NCBI GenBank assembly: GCA_900539155.1
Contig: UQBE01000002.1
Coordinates: 1 to 64,000 of the forward strand
Reading direction: 5' to 3'
DNA length: 64,000 nucleotides
DNA from: an uncultured Porphyromonas sp.
GTDB lineage: Bacteria > Bacteroidota > Bacteroidia > Bacteroidales > Porphyromonadaceae
Positions 25,363-34,020 of the stretch are shown in pieces. Both the position numbers and the translations under genes were made by a program. A model generated the notes under the pieces. The model worked only from the letters and a program-made list of their open reading frames with translations. It had not been told where the DNA came from and ran no database searches. Positions within the stretch are counted from its first letter, which is position 1. Each line of letters opens with the position of its first letter.

Positions 25363-25516
25363 CGAAATTAGAGATTAGAAGTGAGAGATTTCTATTTTGT
25401 CGAGAGGCTCCGCCGGGACTTGCCCCATCGCCTTACATCATCATCTATATATAGGATATAGGTATATACCATATTATCTATATCTCCTCATGATGATGAT
25501 GATGGTCTGTCGAAGA

Positions 25517-25820
25517 TGTTCATAACTCCCTCTGTGCAGTAGCTAATGATTCTCGGGGAGAAGTCCCTCTAGTCCACTCCAGGAGCCAGTCAGCGAACCT
25601 CATCGAGCGAGGCGATGTCAAGCAGTTACGCCCCGCTTGCTCCCTATCTGTACCTGTTCATAAGTTGATGAAAACTGGTTGATAACTCGACAAAAACTTA
25701 TTTGCATAAGTGAAATCTTTTTGTAGCTATACAACTTTTTGAGATTAGCAAGAGAATTAGCTACGAGTTATTGATGAGTTATGAACAGACTTTTCGACAG
25801 TATAAGTGGGGTTATGAACA
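25517..25820. other. AT-rich intergenic region with paired TTATGAACA 9-mers (origin-like)
   Basis: TGTTCATAA occurs at 25517-25525 and 25656-25664, and its complement TTATGAACA at 25779-25787 and 25812-25820. They flank an AT-rich stretch (25665-25778) that also holds GTTGATAAC. The gap 25363-25516 holds TTAGAGA heptads, a TATATA-rich imperfect palindrome and an ATG trinucleotide run (25481-25496). DnaA boxes are TTATNCACA in most bacteria, so these 9-mers differ at two positions. An origin is only a possibility; no dnaA, dnaN or other landmark is near. Confidence 0.3.
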
Positions 25821-27149
25821 GGTTGTTGACACCCCCAGCGGACGTCTATACCAGATGACCGTGAGAATCACTGTACGGACGAGCAGGTAGCTATCGAAAG
25901 CTAGCCATAGAGCTGTCATACCAAGTGAATTATAGAGCAGGTAATAGAGAGCAAAGAAGACAATACTGGAGCCTATCATCGACCACTTGAGACCCGCCGA
26001 GCGGGTTGTGCCCGCATAAATTCCATCCCATAGGAAAGCTCCGAAGCCTACTAGTGGGATAAGAGCAGCCCAGTGGTGATACTGCTTAGCATAAGTGACA
26101 ATCTCCTCGTGACTACTCAGGAAGCGGAGCAAGCCATCGGGGTAGAGAGCGAAGAGGATTGTGGCACTGAGTGCTAAGATGACACCGATGGCAAAGAGAC
26201 GAATGATGACCGCTCTGAGCTGATCCATACGACCAGCTCCATAGAATCGACCCGAGAGCGACTCGCCTGCGTAGGCAAAGCCATCCATAAAGTAGCTGAA
26301 GATGCTGAAGAACTGCATCAAAAGCGCATTAGCTCCCACAGCTATCGTTCCCTCGCGAACGCCTGCATAGGTAAAGAATAGGGAAATACTACTGAGCAGT
26401 AGAGAGCGTAGCATCAGATCGCGCCCGATGATGAGATAGCGTCCGTATCCTTTCGTATCGGTGAAGTGGCGTAGCGTCATGTGGCGCACGAGATAGCGAT
26501 ACTTGACCAGGAGCGTCGCCAGGAGTAGGAGTGCCTGACTATACTGCGCTACACAAGTACCGATGGCAAGTCCCTCGACACCCATCTGGTAGTGGACGAC
26601 AAGTGTATAGGAGACGAGGAAGTTAACCACCAGCGCGCTCATAGAGGCAATCATCGGTACACGGCTATTTTGCATTCCGATGAACCATCCATTCAGCGCA
26701 TAGATGAGCATTACTGCTGGTGCTGCTGAGAAAATAATCTGGATATATTGCTCAGCTTCTGCACCTAGTCTCTCGGTGGCACCTCCCGTGACTACGCCAC
26801 TCAGGAGTATAGCAAAGGGAGAGGCGAGTAGTACCACGACACTGCAGAGGAGTGCCATAGTGATACCACGAGCCAGCTGTCTATTGATATCAGAGCTATC
26901 TTGCCTGCCGTAAGCCTGCGCGACCAGACCCGTGGTGCCGAGTCTGATGAAGCCAAAGAGCCAGTAAATCGTGTTGGTGATGGTAGCTGCTACGGTGACC
27001 GATCCGATAGCCTCAGGGTGAGCCATATGTCCCGCCAGCCCTATATCGATGAGCGAGAGTAGGGGGACGGTGATATTTGAAACGATGTTTGGAATAGTGA
27101 GCCAGAGAATCTGACGGTTGAGGCTTTGCTCTCTGGATGGTGCGTGCAT
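25812..27149 (-). CDS. MATE-family efflux transporter (DinF-like)
   Basis: This 445-residue inner-membrane antiporter of about 12 helices uses the Na+ or H+ gradient to export drugs or metabolites. The NRQILWLTIPNIVSNITVPL start, DIGLAGH and LGTTGLVAQAYGR in the first half, and a second pseudo-symmetric half are typical of the DinF branch. It starts 1 nt after rmlD ends and is the last gene of rbfA, permease, small protein, rmlD, MATE. The substrate is unknown. Confidence 0.9.
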   Translation of the reverse strand: MHAPSREQSLNRQILWLTIPNIVSNITVPLLSLIDIGLAGHMAHPEAIGSVTVAATITNTIYWLFGFIRLGTTGLVAQAYGRQDSSDINRQLARGITMALLCSVVVLLASPFAILLSGVVTGGATERLGAEAEQYIQIIFSAAPAVMLIYALNGWFIGMQNSRVPMIASMSALVVNFLVSYTLVVHYQMGVEGLAIGTCVAQYSQALLLLATLLVKYRYLVRHMTLRHFTDTKGYGRYLIIGRDLMLRSLLLSSISLFFTYAGVREGTIAVGANALLMQFFSIFSYFMDGFAYAGESLSGRFYGAGRMDQLRAVIIRLFAIGVILALSATILFALYPDGLLRFLSSHEEIVTYAKQYHHWAALIPLVGFGAFLWDGIYAGTTRSAGLKWSMIGSSIVFFALYYLLYNSLGMTALWLAFDSYLLVRTVILTVIWYRRPLGVSTTCS

Positions 27150-27150
27150 A

Positions 27151-28053
27151 TTACTCGATACTTCTCTTTAGTTCATCTTGCCACCGAGGGGGTATGATAT
27201 CGTAGAGCTGAGTCACTCTATCGGTCGCTAGCACACTGTAAGCAGGTCGCTCCGCAGCCGTAGGGTACTCCGCGGTGGAGATTGGTGTGAGTTGCGACAA
27301 GTCGTACTCAGGCAGATGCGTGGCGATGGCTGCATAGGCTAGGTCGTACCACGAGCAGGCTCCACGATTGGCATAGTGGAGTAGGGAGGTGCGAAAGGTG
27401 CGCTCCGCATCGTAGCAAGCGATGATGTCGCAGATAGCACGAGCTAGCGAAGGGGCTGACGTGGGCGAACCTATCTGATCGTTGACTACACGCAGAGGCT
27501 TCCCCTCACGAGCCAGCCGTAGCATGGTGCGAACGAAGTTATGTCCCCAGGGAGCCCAGAGCCACTGTGTGCGTATGACTAGATGCTGCTCAGCGGGATG
27601 CACAGGATGCATCAAGAGAGCTAGCTCACCCTGCCGCTTAGTACGACCATAGAGACTCTGAGGATGGGGAATATCCTCCTCACGATAGGGCGTGCCCTGC
27701 TTCCCGTCGAAGACATAGTCGGTGCTAATCTGTACAATAGGCAGATGACTCTCCGCGAGCTGTGCCGGCAGTAGTGCATTGAGAGCTAGTAGCTCACGGT
27801 ACTGTGCTGCATCCTCGGCGAGGTCTACCTGTGTGAAGGCAGCGCAATTGACCACCATCGTCCAGTCGTAGGCGACAGCTTGCTCCTCCCAAATCTGGAC
27901 CGCATTGGCGACAGCCAGCGTGTCGCTGTAGTCAAGCTGCTCATGTGTGTAGGGAACTAATTCGTAAGGATTGCCCCGCTCTGCTAGCTCTCGAGTGATA
28001 CTTCGGCCCAGTTGTCCTGAGGCACCGAGTAGGATGACACGACCTCTGCTCAT
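27151..28053 (-). CDS. rmlD: dTDP-4-dehydrorhamnose reductase
   Basis: This short-chain reductase-family enzyme makes dTDP-L-rhamnose for surface glycans. In 300 residues it shows the NADPH motif GASGQLG, STDYVFDGKQGTPYREED, the catalytic YGRTK (YxxxK), and RTQWLWAPWGHNFVRTM. rmlA, rmlB and rmlC are not in the window. The start overlaps the end of the upstream gene by 4 nt. Confidence 0.92.
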   Translation of the reverse strand: MSRGRVILLGASGQLGRSITRELAERGNPYELVPYTHEQLDYSDTLAVANAVQIWEEQAVAYDWTMVVNCAAFTQVDLAEDAAQYRELLALNALLPAQLAESHLPIVQISTDYVFDGKQGTPYREEDIPHPQSLYGRTKRQGELALLMHPVHPAEQHLVIRTQWLWAPWGHNFVRTMLRLAREGKPLRVVNDQIGSPTSAPSLARAICDIIACYDAERTFRTSLLHYANRGACSWYDLAYAAIATHLPEYDLSQLTPISTAEYPTAAERPAYSVLATDRVTQLYDIIPPRWQDELKRSIE

Positions 28054-28643
28054 GACTGTGTCTCCTCCTTGTGATATGAGTGTGTCTCCTCCTTGTGATG
28101 CTTGCGATGATACTCCTGATCGAGTAGGGCGAAGAGTGCGCTAATCTGCTGGTAGATACGGGTGTCTAATGGGGATTCTTCAGCTCCCTCTCCGCTTTCC
28201 TTGGTCAGCCCGCGTACGGTCGCATTATATAATATGGTGCAGAGGATTTCTATTTCGCCCATCTCCTTGGCACGTGGCTCCTTGGCTCTAAAGGCGACGA
28301 TGGTGGGCAGTACCAGTATGTAGCATCCTTGGTAGACGATGTTGTGCTCATCTTGGCTCACCTTCTTGTGTATCGCCTCGCACTCCGCAAGTAGTTGCTT
28401 CGTGACGGGAGCGTGCTGACCGCTGAGAATCTGCGCGACAGACTCCTCGCTGAGTAACTCTTTCATCAGACCTTGTCTGAGAGTATCGGACTGCATCAGA
28501 TGTTGCTGGAGTAGCTCCAGTGGTTGCTGCTGTCGCGTGAGGATACGTACACTCTCCTCTGCGACCCATAGATGTATAATCTGGGCAGTGTACTCAGGTA
28601 CGTCGGGCAGAAGCCCAGGGGTGTTGGCTTGGGGATTGGTCAT
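28050..28643 (-). CDS. Bacteroidetes protein of unknown function (DUF4924-like)
   Basis: The 197-residue helical, cytosolic protein resembles the DUF4924 family that precedes rmlD in other Bacteroidales (recalled, not checked). It has no catalytic motif that I recognise. The C-terminus carries a duplicated YHKEETHS/YHKEETQS caused by a 24-bp direct duplication in the DNA at 28053-28100. It overlaps rmlD by 4 nt and lies 11 nt after the permease gene. Confidence 0.65.
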   Translation of the reverse strand: MTNPQANTPGLLPDVPEYTAQIIHLWVAEESVRILTRQQQPLELLQQHLMQSDTLRQGLMKELLSEESVAQILSGQHAPVTKQLLAECEAIHKKVSQDEHNIVYQGCYILVLPTIVAFRAKEPRAKEMGEIEILCTILYNATVRGLTKESGEGAEESPLDTRIYQQISALFALLDQEYHRKHHKEETHSYHKEETQS

Positions 28644-28654
28644 AGTAAGCGGAA

Positions 28655-29863
28655 TTAAGCTTTGCGATGAGCGATCAATTTGCGTACGGGATAGACAGCA
28701 GCCAGATAACCGATGGCGAAAACAAGTAAGAGAACCACGACAATGTCTGTGCAGCGTACCGCAACTGGGTACGGCTGCGACTCGACAGCTAGATCAATCG
28801 TGAGCCACCCATAGCGCATCTGTAGTAAGCAAAGGATAATCCCGACAGCAATACCTGTGACAGCGCCGATGAGGGTCACCATCAGTCCCTCTAGCTGGAA
28901 GGTGCGTCTTATCTCCCGTGGTGTCTGTCCCAGTGCACGCATGATTGTTATGTCCTCCTGCTTGGAGATGAGAAGCATCGAGATACTAGCCATCACATTG
29001 TAGGCAGCTAGTAAGAGGATAAAGGCAAAGATGAGCGAAGTAATCCACTTCTCGATAGCCACGAGACGCATCAAGTGGGGCTGCTGCTCGGGACGGTTGC
29101 GGACGATGTAGTCATCTCCCAGCTCTGCTGTGAGGGCTCGCTGTACCGCGCTTTCGTCGGCATCCTCCTTTAGTTGCAGAGCTAGCCCGTGAACTTGGTT
29201 GTCATCTAGCATCATCAGTGAGCGCAGCTCGGTGAGCGGCACGAAGATAGTGTTGTCGTAGAGCACATTGTCCGTAAAAAGCACGGACACTGGCACGCCC
29301 TGAGATCGCCTTAGCGAAGTCATCGGCACTATGGGATTGATGTAGCCCTTGCGCTTCGGGAGTGTGATGACCAGTGGGATGGTGTCGTAGGCGACCGCAT
29401 TGAGATTGATAGCTATGGAGGCTCCCAGATTGTATTGTCCGGGATGGATTGCTATGTCACCACCATAGAGATACTTATCCATCTGAGAGATGCTTAGATA
29501 GGTGCTGTCCACTCCGTAGAGATGTGTCGCGGAGAAGCTCTCGCCTCCGGCACTACTCACTAGTCCCTCACCCCATACGAGCGGAGCAATCGCCTCTACT
29601 CCACTCACTGCACGGAGCTGCTTGCTCACAGCTCCCTGATCGAAGGGTGATTCGTCCCATCTAGTGACCAATAGTTGCGGATCCAGTCCTACGACCTTCT
29701 CAAGAATCATCTGCTCGTAGCCATTATATATCGAGAGGACGCAGATCATCGTCATCGAGACTACGGCGATAGCCAGCACGCTCACACGGGTGACGATATT
29801 GATAGCACCCAACTGCTTGGGAGCCACAAGGTATCTACTGGCGATGAATAGTGGTAGGCGCAT
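28655..29863 (-). CDS. LolC/E-type ABC permease (FtsX fold)
   Basis: The 402-residue protein has one N-terminal membrane helix after RLPLFIASRYL, a large periplasmic MacB-type domain (about 50-250), and three C-terminal helices with the FtsX core (SMLLISKQEDITIMRALGQTPREIRR). It is expected to extract lipoproteins for outer-membrane sorting, together with an ATPase encoded elsewhere. It lies 32 nt after rbfA, an arrangement seen in other Bacteroidetes as I recall. Confidence 0.88.
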   Translation of the reverse strand: MRLPLFIASRYLVAPKQLGAINIVTRVSVLAIAVVSMTMICVLSIYNGYEQMILEKVVGLDPQLLVTRWDESPFDQGAVSKQLRAVSGVEAIAPLVWGEGLVSSAGGESFSATHLYGVDSTYLSISQMDKYLYGGDIAIHPGQYNLGASIAINLNAVAYDTIPLVITLPKRKGYINPIVPMTSLRRSQGVPVSVLFTDNVLYDNTIFVPLTELRSLMMLDDNQVHGLALQLKEDADESAVQRALTAELGDDYIVRNRPEQQPHLMRLVAIEKWITSLIFAFILLLAAYNVMASISMLLISKQEDITIMRALGQTPREIRRTFQLEGLMVTLIGAVTGIAVGIILCLLQMRYGWLTIDLAVESQPYPVAVRCTDIVVVLLLVFAIGYLAAVYPVRKLIAHRKA

Positions 29864-29895
29864 CCTATAATAGATGTAGAGCTAGCGAATGGACT

Positions 29896-30231
29896 CTACT
29901 GCTCTAGTAACTTGTCTATACGCTCCAGGTAGTCCAGAGAGTCGTCTATATGGTACTCCATCTCGGGGATGACACGTAGCTGCTTGCCCGTGCGCTGACC
30001 CAGCTCGTAGCGGTAGCTGCCAGCGTTCTCCTGTATGTACTGGAGTAGTTCGTCAGATCGCTCCGAGGGGAAGATACTCAGGTAAATATGAGCTCTGCTC
30101 AGGTCGGACGTAACTCGCACTAGAGTGACGCTTACTAGCACACCACCCAGCTGCTGGGTGAGCGGGCGGAATATTTCGCTCATCTCCTTTTGTATCAGTC
30201 GTGCTATCTTCTGTTGTCTTCTTGTATCCAT
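29896..30231 (-). CDS. rbfA: ribosome-binding factor A
   Basis: This small KH-fold factor helps the 30S subunit mature at low temperature. ATG 30231 (111 residues) is preferred to the TTG at 30240. QKIARLIQKEMSEIF at the start, VSVTLVRVTSDLSRAHIYLS in the middle and LRVIPEMEYHIDDSLDYLERIDKLL at the end are the full RbfA signature. The -7 box at 30253-30260 gives an unusually short leader of about 15 nt. Confidence 0.95.
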   Translation of the reverse strand: MDTRRQQKIARLIQKEMSEIFRPLTQQLGGVLVSVTLVRVTSDLSRAHIYLSIFPSERSDELLQYIQENAGSYRYELGQRTGKQLRVIPEMEYHIDDSLDYLERIDKLLEQ

Positions 30232-30252
30232 AGTTATCAATCGTTGTGCTTA

Positions 30253-30260
30253 CAAAGATA
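30253..30260 (-). promoter_or_regulatory. -7 box TATCTTTG for the rbfA operon
   Basis: It fits TAnnTTTG on the minus strand, very near the rbfA start. Confidence 0.6.
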
Positions 30261-30353
30261 GCAATTAGTGAGGAGAGAGGTGAGACTCTAGGGATGAGAA
30301 GTCAAGGGGGGCGGGAGCTCGTCTTGCACCACACACCTTATATATAATATAGA

Positions 30354-30386
30354 GAGAGGAGACACCTGCCGTAGGTGCCTCCTCTC
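30354..30386 (-). terminator. terminator of the LRR protein gene
   Basis: A 14-bp stem with one mismatch (30354-30367/30373-30386) lies 24 nt after the LRR stop codon. On the minus strand it runs into CTCTATATTATATATAAGG, an A/T-rich tail rather than a pure U run. Confidence 0.7.
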
Positions 30387-30409
30387 ATTATGTATCGCTC
30401 AGGCGTCGC

Positions 30410-33400
30410 TTATCTAGCTATGTAGATGCGCTCAGCGTGGTCTCCCACGGTGACGATGTAGCCACCGGCGGGGTAGTCGGCGAGAGAGAGCACACAGCTA
30501 CCCTCAGCACTGCATCTGCCACTGTAGAGTAGCCCTCCAGCGAGGTCGTACAGTCTGACCATCTGCTGCTCGTATGCACCCGTGATTTGTAGCATATCAC
30601 CAGCTACGCTGAGACGTAGCTCACTCGTGAGTGGCTGCTTCTCGATAGAGGTGTAGACGACACCCTTGCCCTCGTTGGCACCTCCGGAGAAGTCGTAGAC
30701 GGTCCAGTGCTTAGGCGTCGTAATCTTGAAGAAGCGATCCTCAAAGCTATTGCCCTCCTTGGCGCTCTTCGTATCAATTGCCATCAGATCCGCCTTGTCC
30801 TCTGGATTGCGCTGTGGCAATGCATTGACAATTTGCTCCATAGCATTAGCTCCGATTTGGTTACTGAAGATATGAAGTGTGGTCAGCTTTGGCATACCCG
30901 TTACATCTACGTTGGTGAGTTCATTGTCATAAAGGTAGAGATGGGTGAGGTTCGGCATCTTACTCCAGTGGATAGCCTGGAGGCTATTGTGAGCTAAGAT
31001 GATTGACTCGAGGAGAGCCGACTGAGAGAGGTCTAGCTCGGAGAGCTCGTTGTATGGTAAGAATAGCGTCGTCAAGTGAGGAGCACCCTTCACGTTGATA
31101 TCCGTGAGTTTACAATTAGCTGCAGTAAGCGTAGCTATGTCGCCACGTATTACAATTGTAGGCTGCTCGACGATCATATCCTTGCCCTCGATACGTACTC
31201 CCTCGATTTTAGAGTTACTAAGGTCCACATTGAGAGCTACAATCTGAATCTTCTCTCCCACTGGTATCTTAGTTTTCATTGTGATGACACCTTCTTCTAC
31301 AGGTGTATCTCCTTCTATGATGGTGCCAAAGTCACTCCACATAGCTGCCTTCTTGTAGTTATTACCGGAGCCAATAGGTACGACCAGAGTAGCTTCCTTG
31401 ATCTTGACCTCTCCAAAAGGACTCTCCCCCGTATAGTCTGCGCTGATAGGCTCAGGCATCAGAGCGATCACCCGAACGAGGCTCGTGCAGTAGTAGAAGG
31501 CGAAGTTGCCTAGCTCCTTCAGGTTGGCCGGTAGCGTCACCTCTACGAGCGACTCATTGCGCTGGAAGGCACGTGCAGCTATAGAAGTAACCTGCGCTGG
31601 AATCACAACCGTGGCACCGAGTGCCTCAGGGTACGCCACGAGCTTACTCAGGTCTGAAGTATAGAGTATCTTGCCCTGTACTGCGTAGTTCATGTTTCCC
31701 GTGGCAATTGCGTACTCCTCGAGCGACTTGCAGCGCATGAAGGCGCCTGGCCCAAAGGTCTCTAGCGAAGCCGGCAGGAGCACCTTCTTCAGCTTACTTG
31801 ACCCCTGGAAAGCACTCTCCCCAATCTCCTTGAGACCCTCGGGGAGTGTCAGCGTCACTAGACCCACGGCACCAGCGGCTGCGTCCTTCTCAATCTTCGT
31901 CACACTTGCTGGGAGCGTGTAGCTCTCGCCACGTAGTGCTGCGTAGCATACGAGACGCTTCCCATCGGCTGAGAGGAGGACATCGTCCTCCACCTGGTAG
32001 TATTCATTGGCCGATGCCATGACAAACTTAGAGAGCCCTGTGCAGTAGCCGAAAGCGTCACTAGCTACCGACTCAATGCTCTGTGGGAAGGTGAAGCTCT
32101 TCAGTGCGAAGTCATTCCAGAAAGCACGACTGCTGATAGTTCTGAGACGCTCGTTGGTGCCCACCTCCTCAAGGTGTTCACAGTTTTGGAAAGCACCCTC
32201 TTCGATTGTCTCTAGAGCTTCTGGCAGGACCACTCGCTTCACCTCTTTGTTGACGAAAGCAAACTTCTTGATGGTCCGTACGCGGTTCAGCACTTTGTCC
32301 TGAGACATATCTATATCCGTCTCTGGACCACTCCAAGAGACTAGAGTGCGACCCTCATCCTCGAGCTTGTAGGAGGTAGGATTGATCTGACTATCATCCT
32401 CTAGAGGGAGGTAGTTCTTAAACTCATTCCACGTAGTCTTCTGAGCTCTGTACTTTTCGACAGACTCAGCAGGGACATAGAGCGTCGCATTGTACTTCTT
32501 TGTATCGATGAAGATCATACGTCCCTGTATCGGAGTAGTCATATGATTGCGAAACTCTAGGAGCGAGCCCATAGAGCTAAAGCAACTCTCCCCGAGCTTC
32601 TTAATGGTAGACGGCATAGAGACCTTCTCAATGCTAGGACAGTGGCTGATAGCATGCTTGCCAATCTCCTCGACACCCTCCTCAAAGGTCACCTCCGTGA
32701 TGTAGTCGCACTGGTAAAAAGCAGAGTCAGACACCACGCGGATGCTACCAGGTATGGAGATAGGACCCGCTAGAGCCTTGCTGGTATAGAATGCTTTACG
32801 TCCCAGCTCAGTCACATTCTTGTTAAATTTGATAGACTTTAGATGCTGTGAGTAGGCAAACGCGTAGTCCCCGATACGGGTCACGCTCTCAAGTAGCGTA
32901 AAGCTCTCGCCACTTGCCGCGGAGGGGTAAGCGATCAGTGTCGTACCATCAGCGTTGTAGAGGACACCGTCCACTACCTTGTAGTAGCTATTGGATCCCG
33001 TCAGTTGATAGTTCTTGATTCCTTTACAATTGACCACAAAAGCCTCACCGATAGACTTTACAGAGGCAGGCAAGCTCAGAGTCTGTAGCTTAGGACAGCG
33101 GAAGAAAGCCTCCGATGCAATCTCCTCGAGACCCTCCGCAAAGACAATCTCCGTCAGCCCAGCACACTCATAGATTGCGTTGAAGCCAATCTTACGTAGC
33201 GATGCAGGGAAGACAATACGCTGTATTTGTCCCTTGTAAACGAATGCCTTAGGCGCGATCTCGGTCACCTGACGCAGCTTCGCATCCGAGGTGAAGTCGA
33301 TCTCCTGCTCATTGCCTAGCCACTTGACGAGGCGGGTACCCTCGAGCTGGTACGATTCGGCTGGGTAGTCAGCCCGTGCACCGATGGCACAGAGCAGAGC

Positions 33401-33433
33401 CAGCATGGTGAATAGTAGTAGTTTTTGTTTCAT
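30410..33433 (-). CDS. BspA-like leucine-rich repeat surface protein with T9SS tail
   Basis: The 1007-residue protein has a Sec signal peptide (MKQKLLLFTMLALLCAIGARA). Two homologous blocks of TpLRR/LRR_5 repeats follow (about 27-345 and 350-700), each opening with a similar YxLE...LVxW...IDxS segment, which points to an internal duplication. A different, classical LRR stretch comes next (about 780-880, LTHLYLYDNELTNVD). The last 70 residues (YDLAGGLLYSGR...YPAGGYIVTVGDHAERIYIAR) look like a type A T9SS sorting domain. BspA proteins in oral Bacteroidetes bind host matrix or other bacteria; that role is inferred here. It has its own -7 box and terminator. Confidence 0.9.
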   Translation of the reverse strand: MKQKLLLFTMLALLCAIGARADYPAESYQLEGTRLVKWLGNEQEIDFTSDAKLRQVTEIAPKAFVYKGQIQRIVFPASLRKIGFNAIYECAGLTEIVFAEGLEEIASEAFFRCPKLQTLSLPASVKSIGEAFVVNCKGIKNYQLTGSNSYYKVVDGVLYNADGTTLIAYPSAASGESFTLLESVTRIGDYAFAYSQHLKSIKFNKNVTELGRKAFYTSKALAGPISIPGSIRVVSDSAFYQCDYITEVTFEEGVEEIGKHAISHCPSIEKVSMPSTIKKLGESCFSSMGSLLEFRNHMTTPIQGRMIFIDTKKYNATLYVPAESVEKYRAQKTTWNEFKNYLPLEDDSQINPTSYKLEDEGRTLVSWSGPETDIDMSQDKVLNRVRTIKKFAFVNKEVKRVVLPEALETIEEGAFQNCEHLEEVGTNERLRTISSRAFWNDFALKSFTFPQSIESVASDAFGYCTGLSKFVMASANEYYQVEDDVLLSADGKRLVCYAALRGESYTLPASVTKIEKDAAAGAVGLVTLTLPEGLKEIGESAFQGSSKLKKVLLPASLETFGPGAFMRCKSLEEYAIATGNMNYAVQGKILYTSDLSKLVAYPEALGATVVIPAQVTSIAARAFQRNESLVEVTLPANLKELGNFAFYYCTSLVRVIALMPEPISADYTGESPFGEVKIKEATLVVPIGSGNNYKKAAMWSDFGTIIEGDTPVEEGVITMKTKIPVGEKIQIVALNVDLSNSKIEGVRIEGKDMIVEQPTIVIRGDIATLTAANCKLTDINVKGAPHLTTLFLPYNELSELDLSQSALLESIILAHNSLQAIHWSKMPNLTHLYLYDNELTNVDVTGMPKLTTLHIFSNQIGANAMEQIVNALPQRNPEDKADLMAIDTKSAKEGNSFEDRFFKITTPKHWTVYDFSGGANEGKGVVYTSIEKQPLTSELRLSVAGDMLQITGAYEQQMVRLYDLAGGLLYSGRCSAEGSCVLSLADYPAGGYIVTVGDHAERIYIAR

Positions 33434-33493
33434 AAGAACACTATTTGTTTAGGATGTATAATTGTCTTGTCGTGTATGTGTGCGTGACACTAC

Positions 33494-33501
33494 CAAAAGT
33501 A
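33494..33501 (-). promoter_or_regulatory. -7 box TACTTTTG for the LRR gene
   Basis: It fits TAnnTTTG on the minus strand, about 60 nt before the ATG at 33433. Confidence 0.6.
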
Positions 33502-33527
33502 GCGAAACTTATTGAGATGACCAAAGG

Positions 33528-33591
33528 GAGACTGTGGCATAAAGGCGAAACCCGAAAGCAACACAGCGATGCGCCTTTATGCAATAGTCTC
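33528..33591. repeat. long GAGACTGTGGCATAAAGGCG hairpin
   Basis: The left arm at 33528-33547 pairs with the right arm at 33571-33591 with few mismatches across a 23-nt loop. It is an expanded member of the GAGACTGTTG hairpin family and directly abuts element copy 3. A half copy lies at 17253-17295. Confidence 0.85.
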
Positions 33592-33822
33592 ACAATAATT
33601 CAGACCCGACTACCTATCAAAACGGCACTATGTCGGGGAAAAGGGTTTTCCACGTGGATATTTCGAAATCCCCACGTGGAGAATTTTTATTTTCCACGTG
33701 GGGAAGAAAAAATTCCTCGGAGGAATCAAATGAAACTTCGGAGGAAATGAATGACGCCCACGTGGAAAATAAAAAATATCCACGTGGGGATTTGAGATTT
33801 CCCACGTGGATATTCGAGAAAG
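33592..33822 (-). repeat. six-box CCACGTGG element, copy 3 (inverted)
   Basis: Boxes start at 33650, 33672, 33694, 33758, 33780 and 33802, with identical spacing to the other copies. Its orientation is opposite to the other four. It lies between the divergent LRR gene and trpS, followed by TTAGAGG heptads (33829-33863). Confidence 0.95.
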
Positions 33823-33828
33823 GAGGGT

Positions 33829-33911
33829 AATTAGAGATTAGAGGTTAGAAATTAGAGGTTAGAAGGCAGGGGTGGACACATTATGAGACTATTGACTTTT
33901 GCAACAGTCTC
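33829..33911. repeat. TTAGAGG heptads and GAGACTATTG hairpin
   Basis: About five TTAGAGA/TTAGAGG/TTAGAAA heptads (33829-33863) are followed by GGCAGGGGTGG, the inverse of the CCCCTGCC seen before copy 2. A hairpin at 33885-33911 (GAGACTATTG/CAACAGTCTC) closes the cluster. Confidence 0.85.
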
Positions 33912-33975
33912 TATATATAATGCGTCACCCCTAGCGATTTGTCCGACACTCCTGCTCCAAGAGCGCAAAAAATGC

Positions 33976-33983
33976 TACCTTTG
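33976..33983 (+). promoter_or_regulatory. -7 box TACCTTTG for trpS
   Basis: It is a perfect box 38 nt before the ATG at 34021. Confidence 0.7.
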
Positions 33984-34020
33984 CGCTACAGCTTTGTATA
34001 ACCAACGAGAACGAGAGTAT

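Noticed and set aside
33883..34020. N-terminal extension of trpS by 46 residues
   Set aside because: It would begin inside the GAGACTATTG hairpin and run across the -7 box; ATG 34021 gives the standard TrpS N-terminus.
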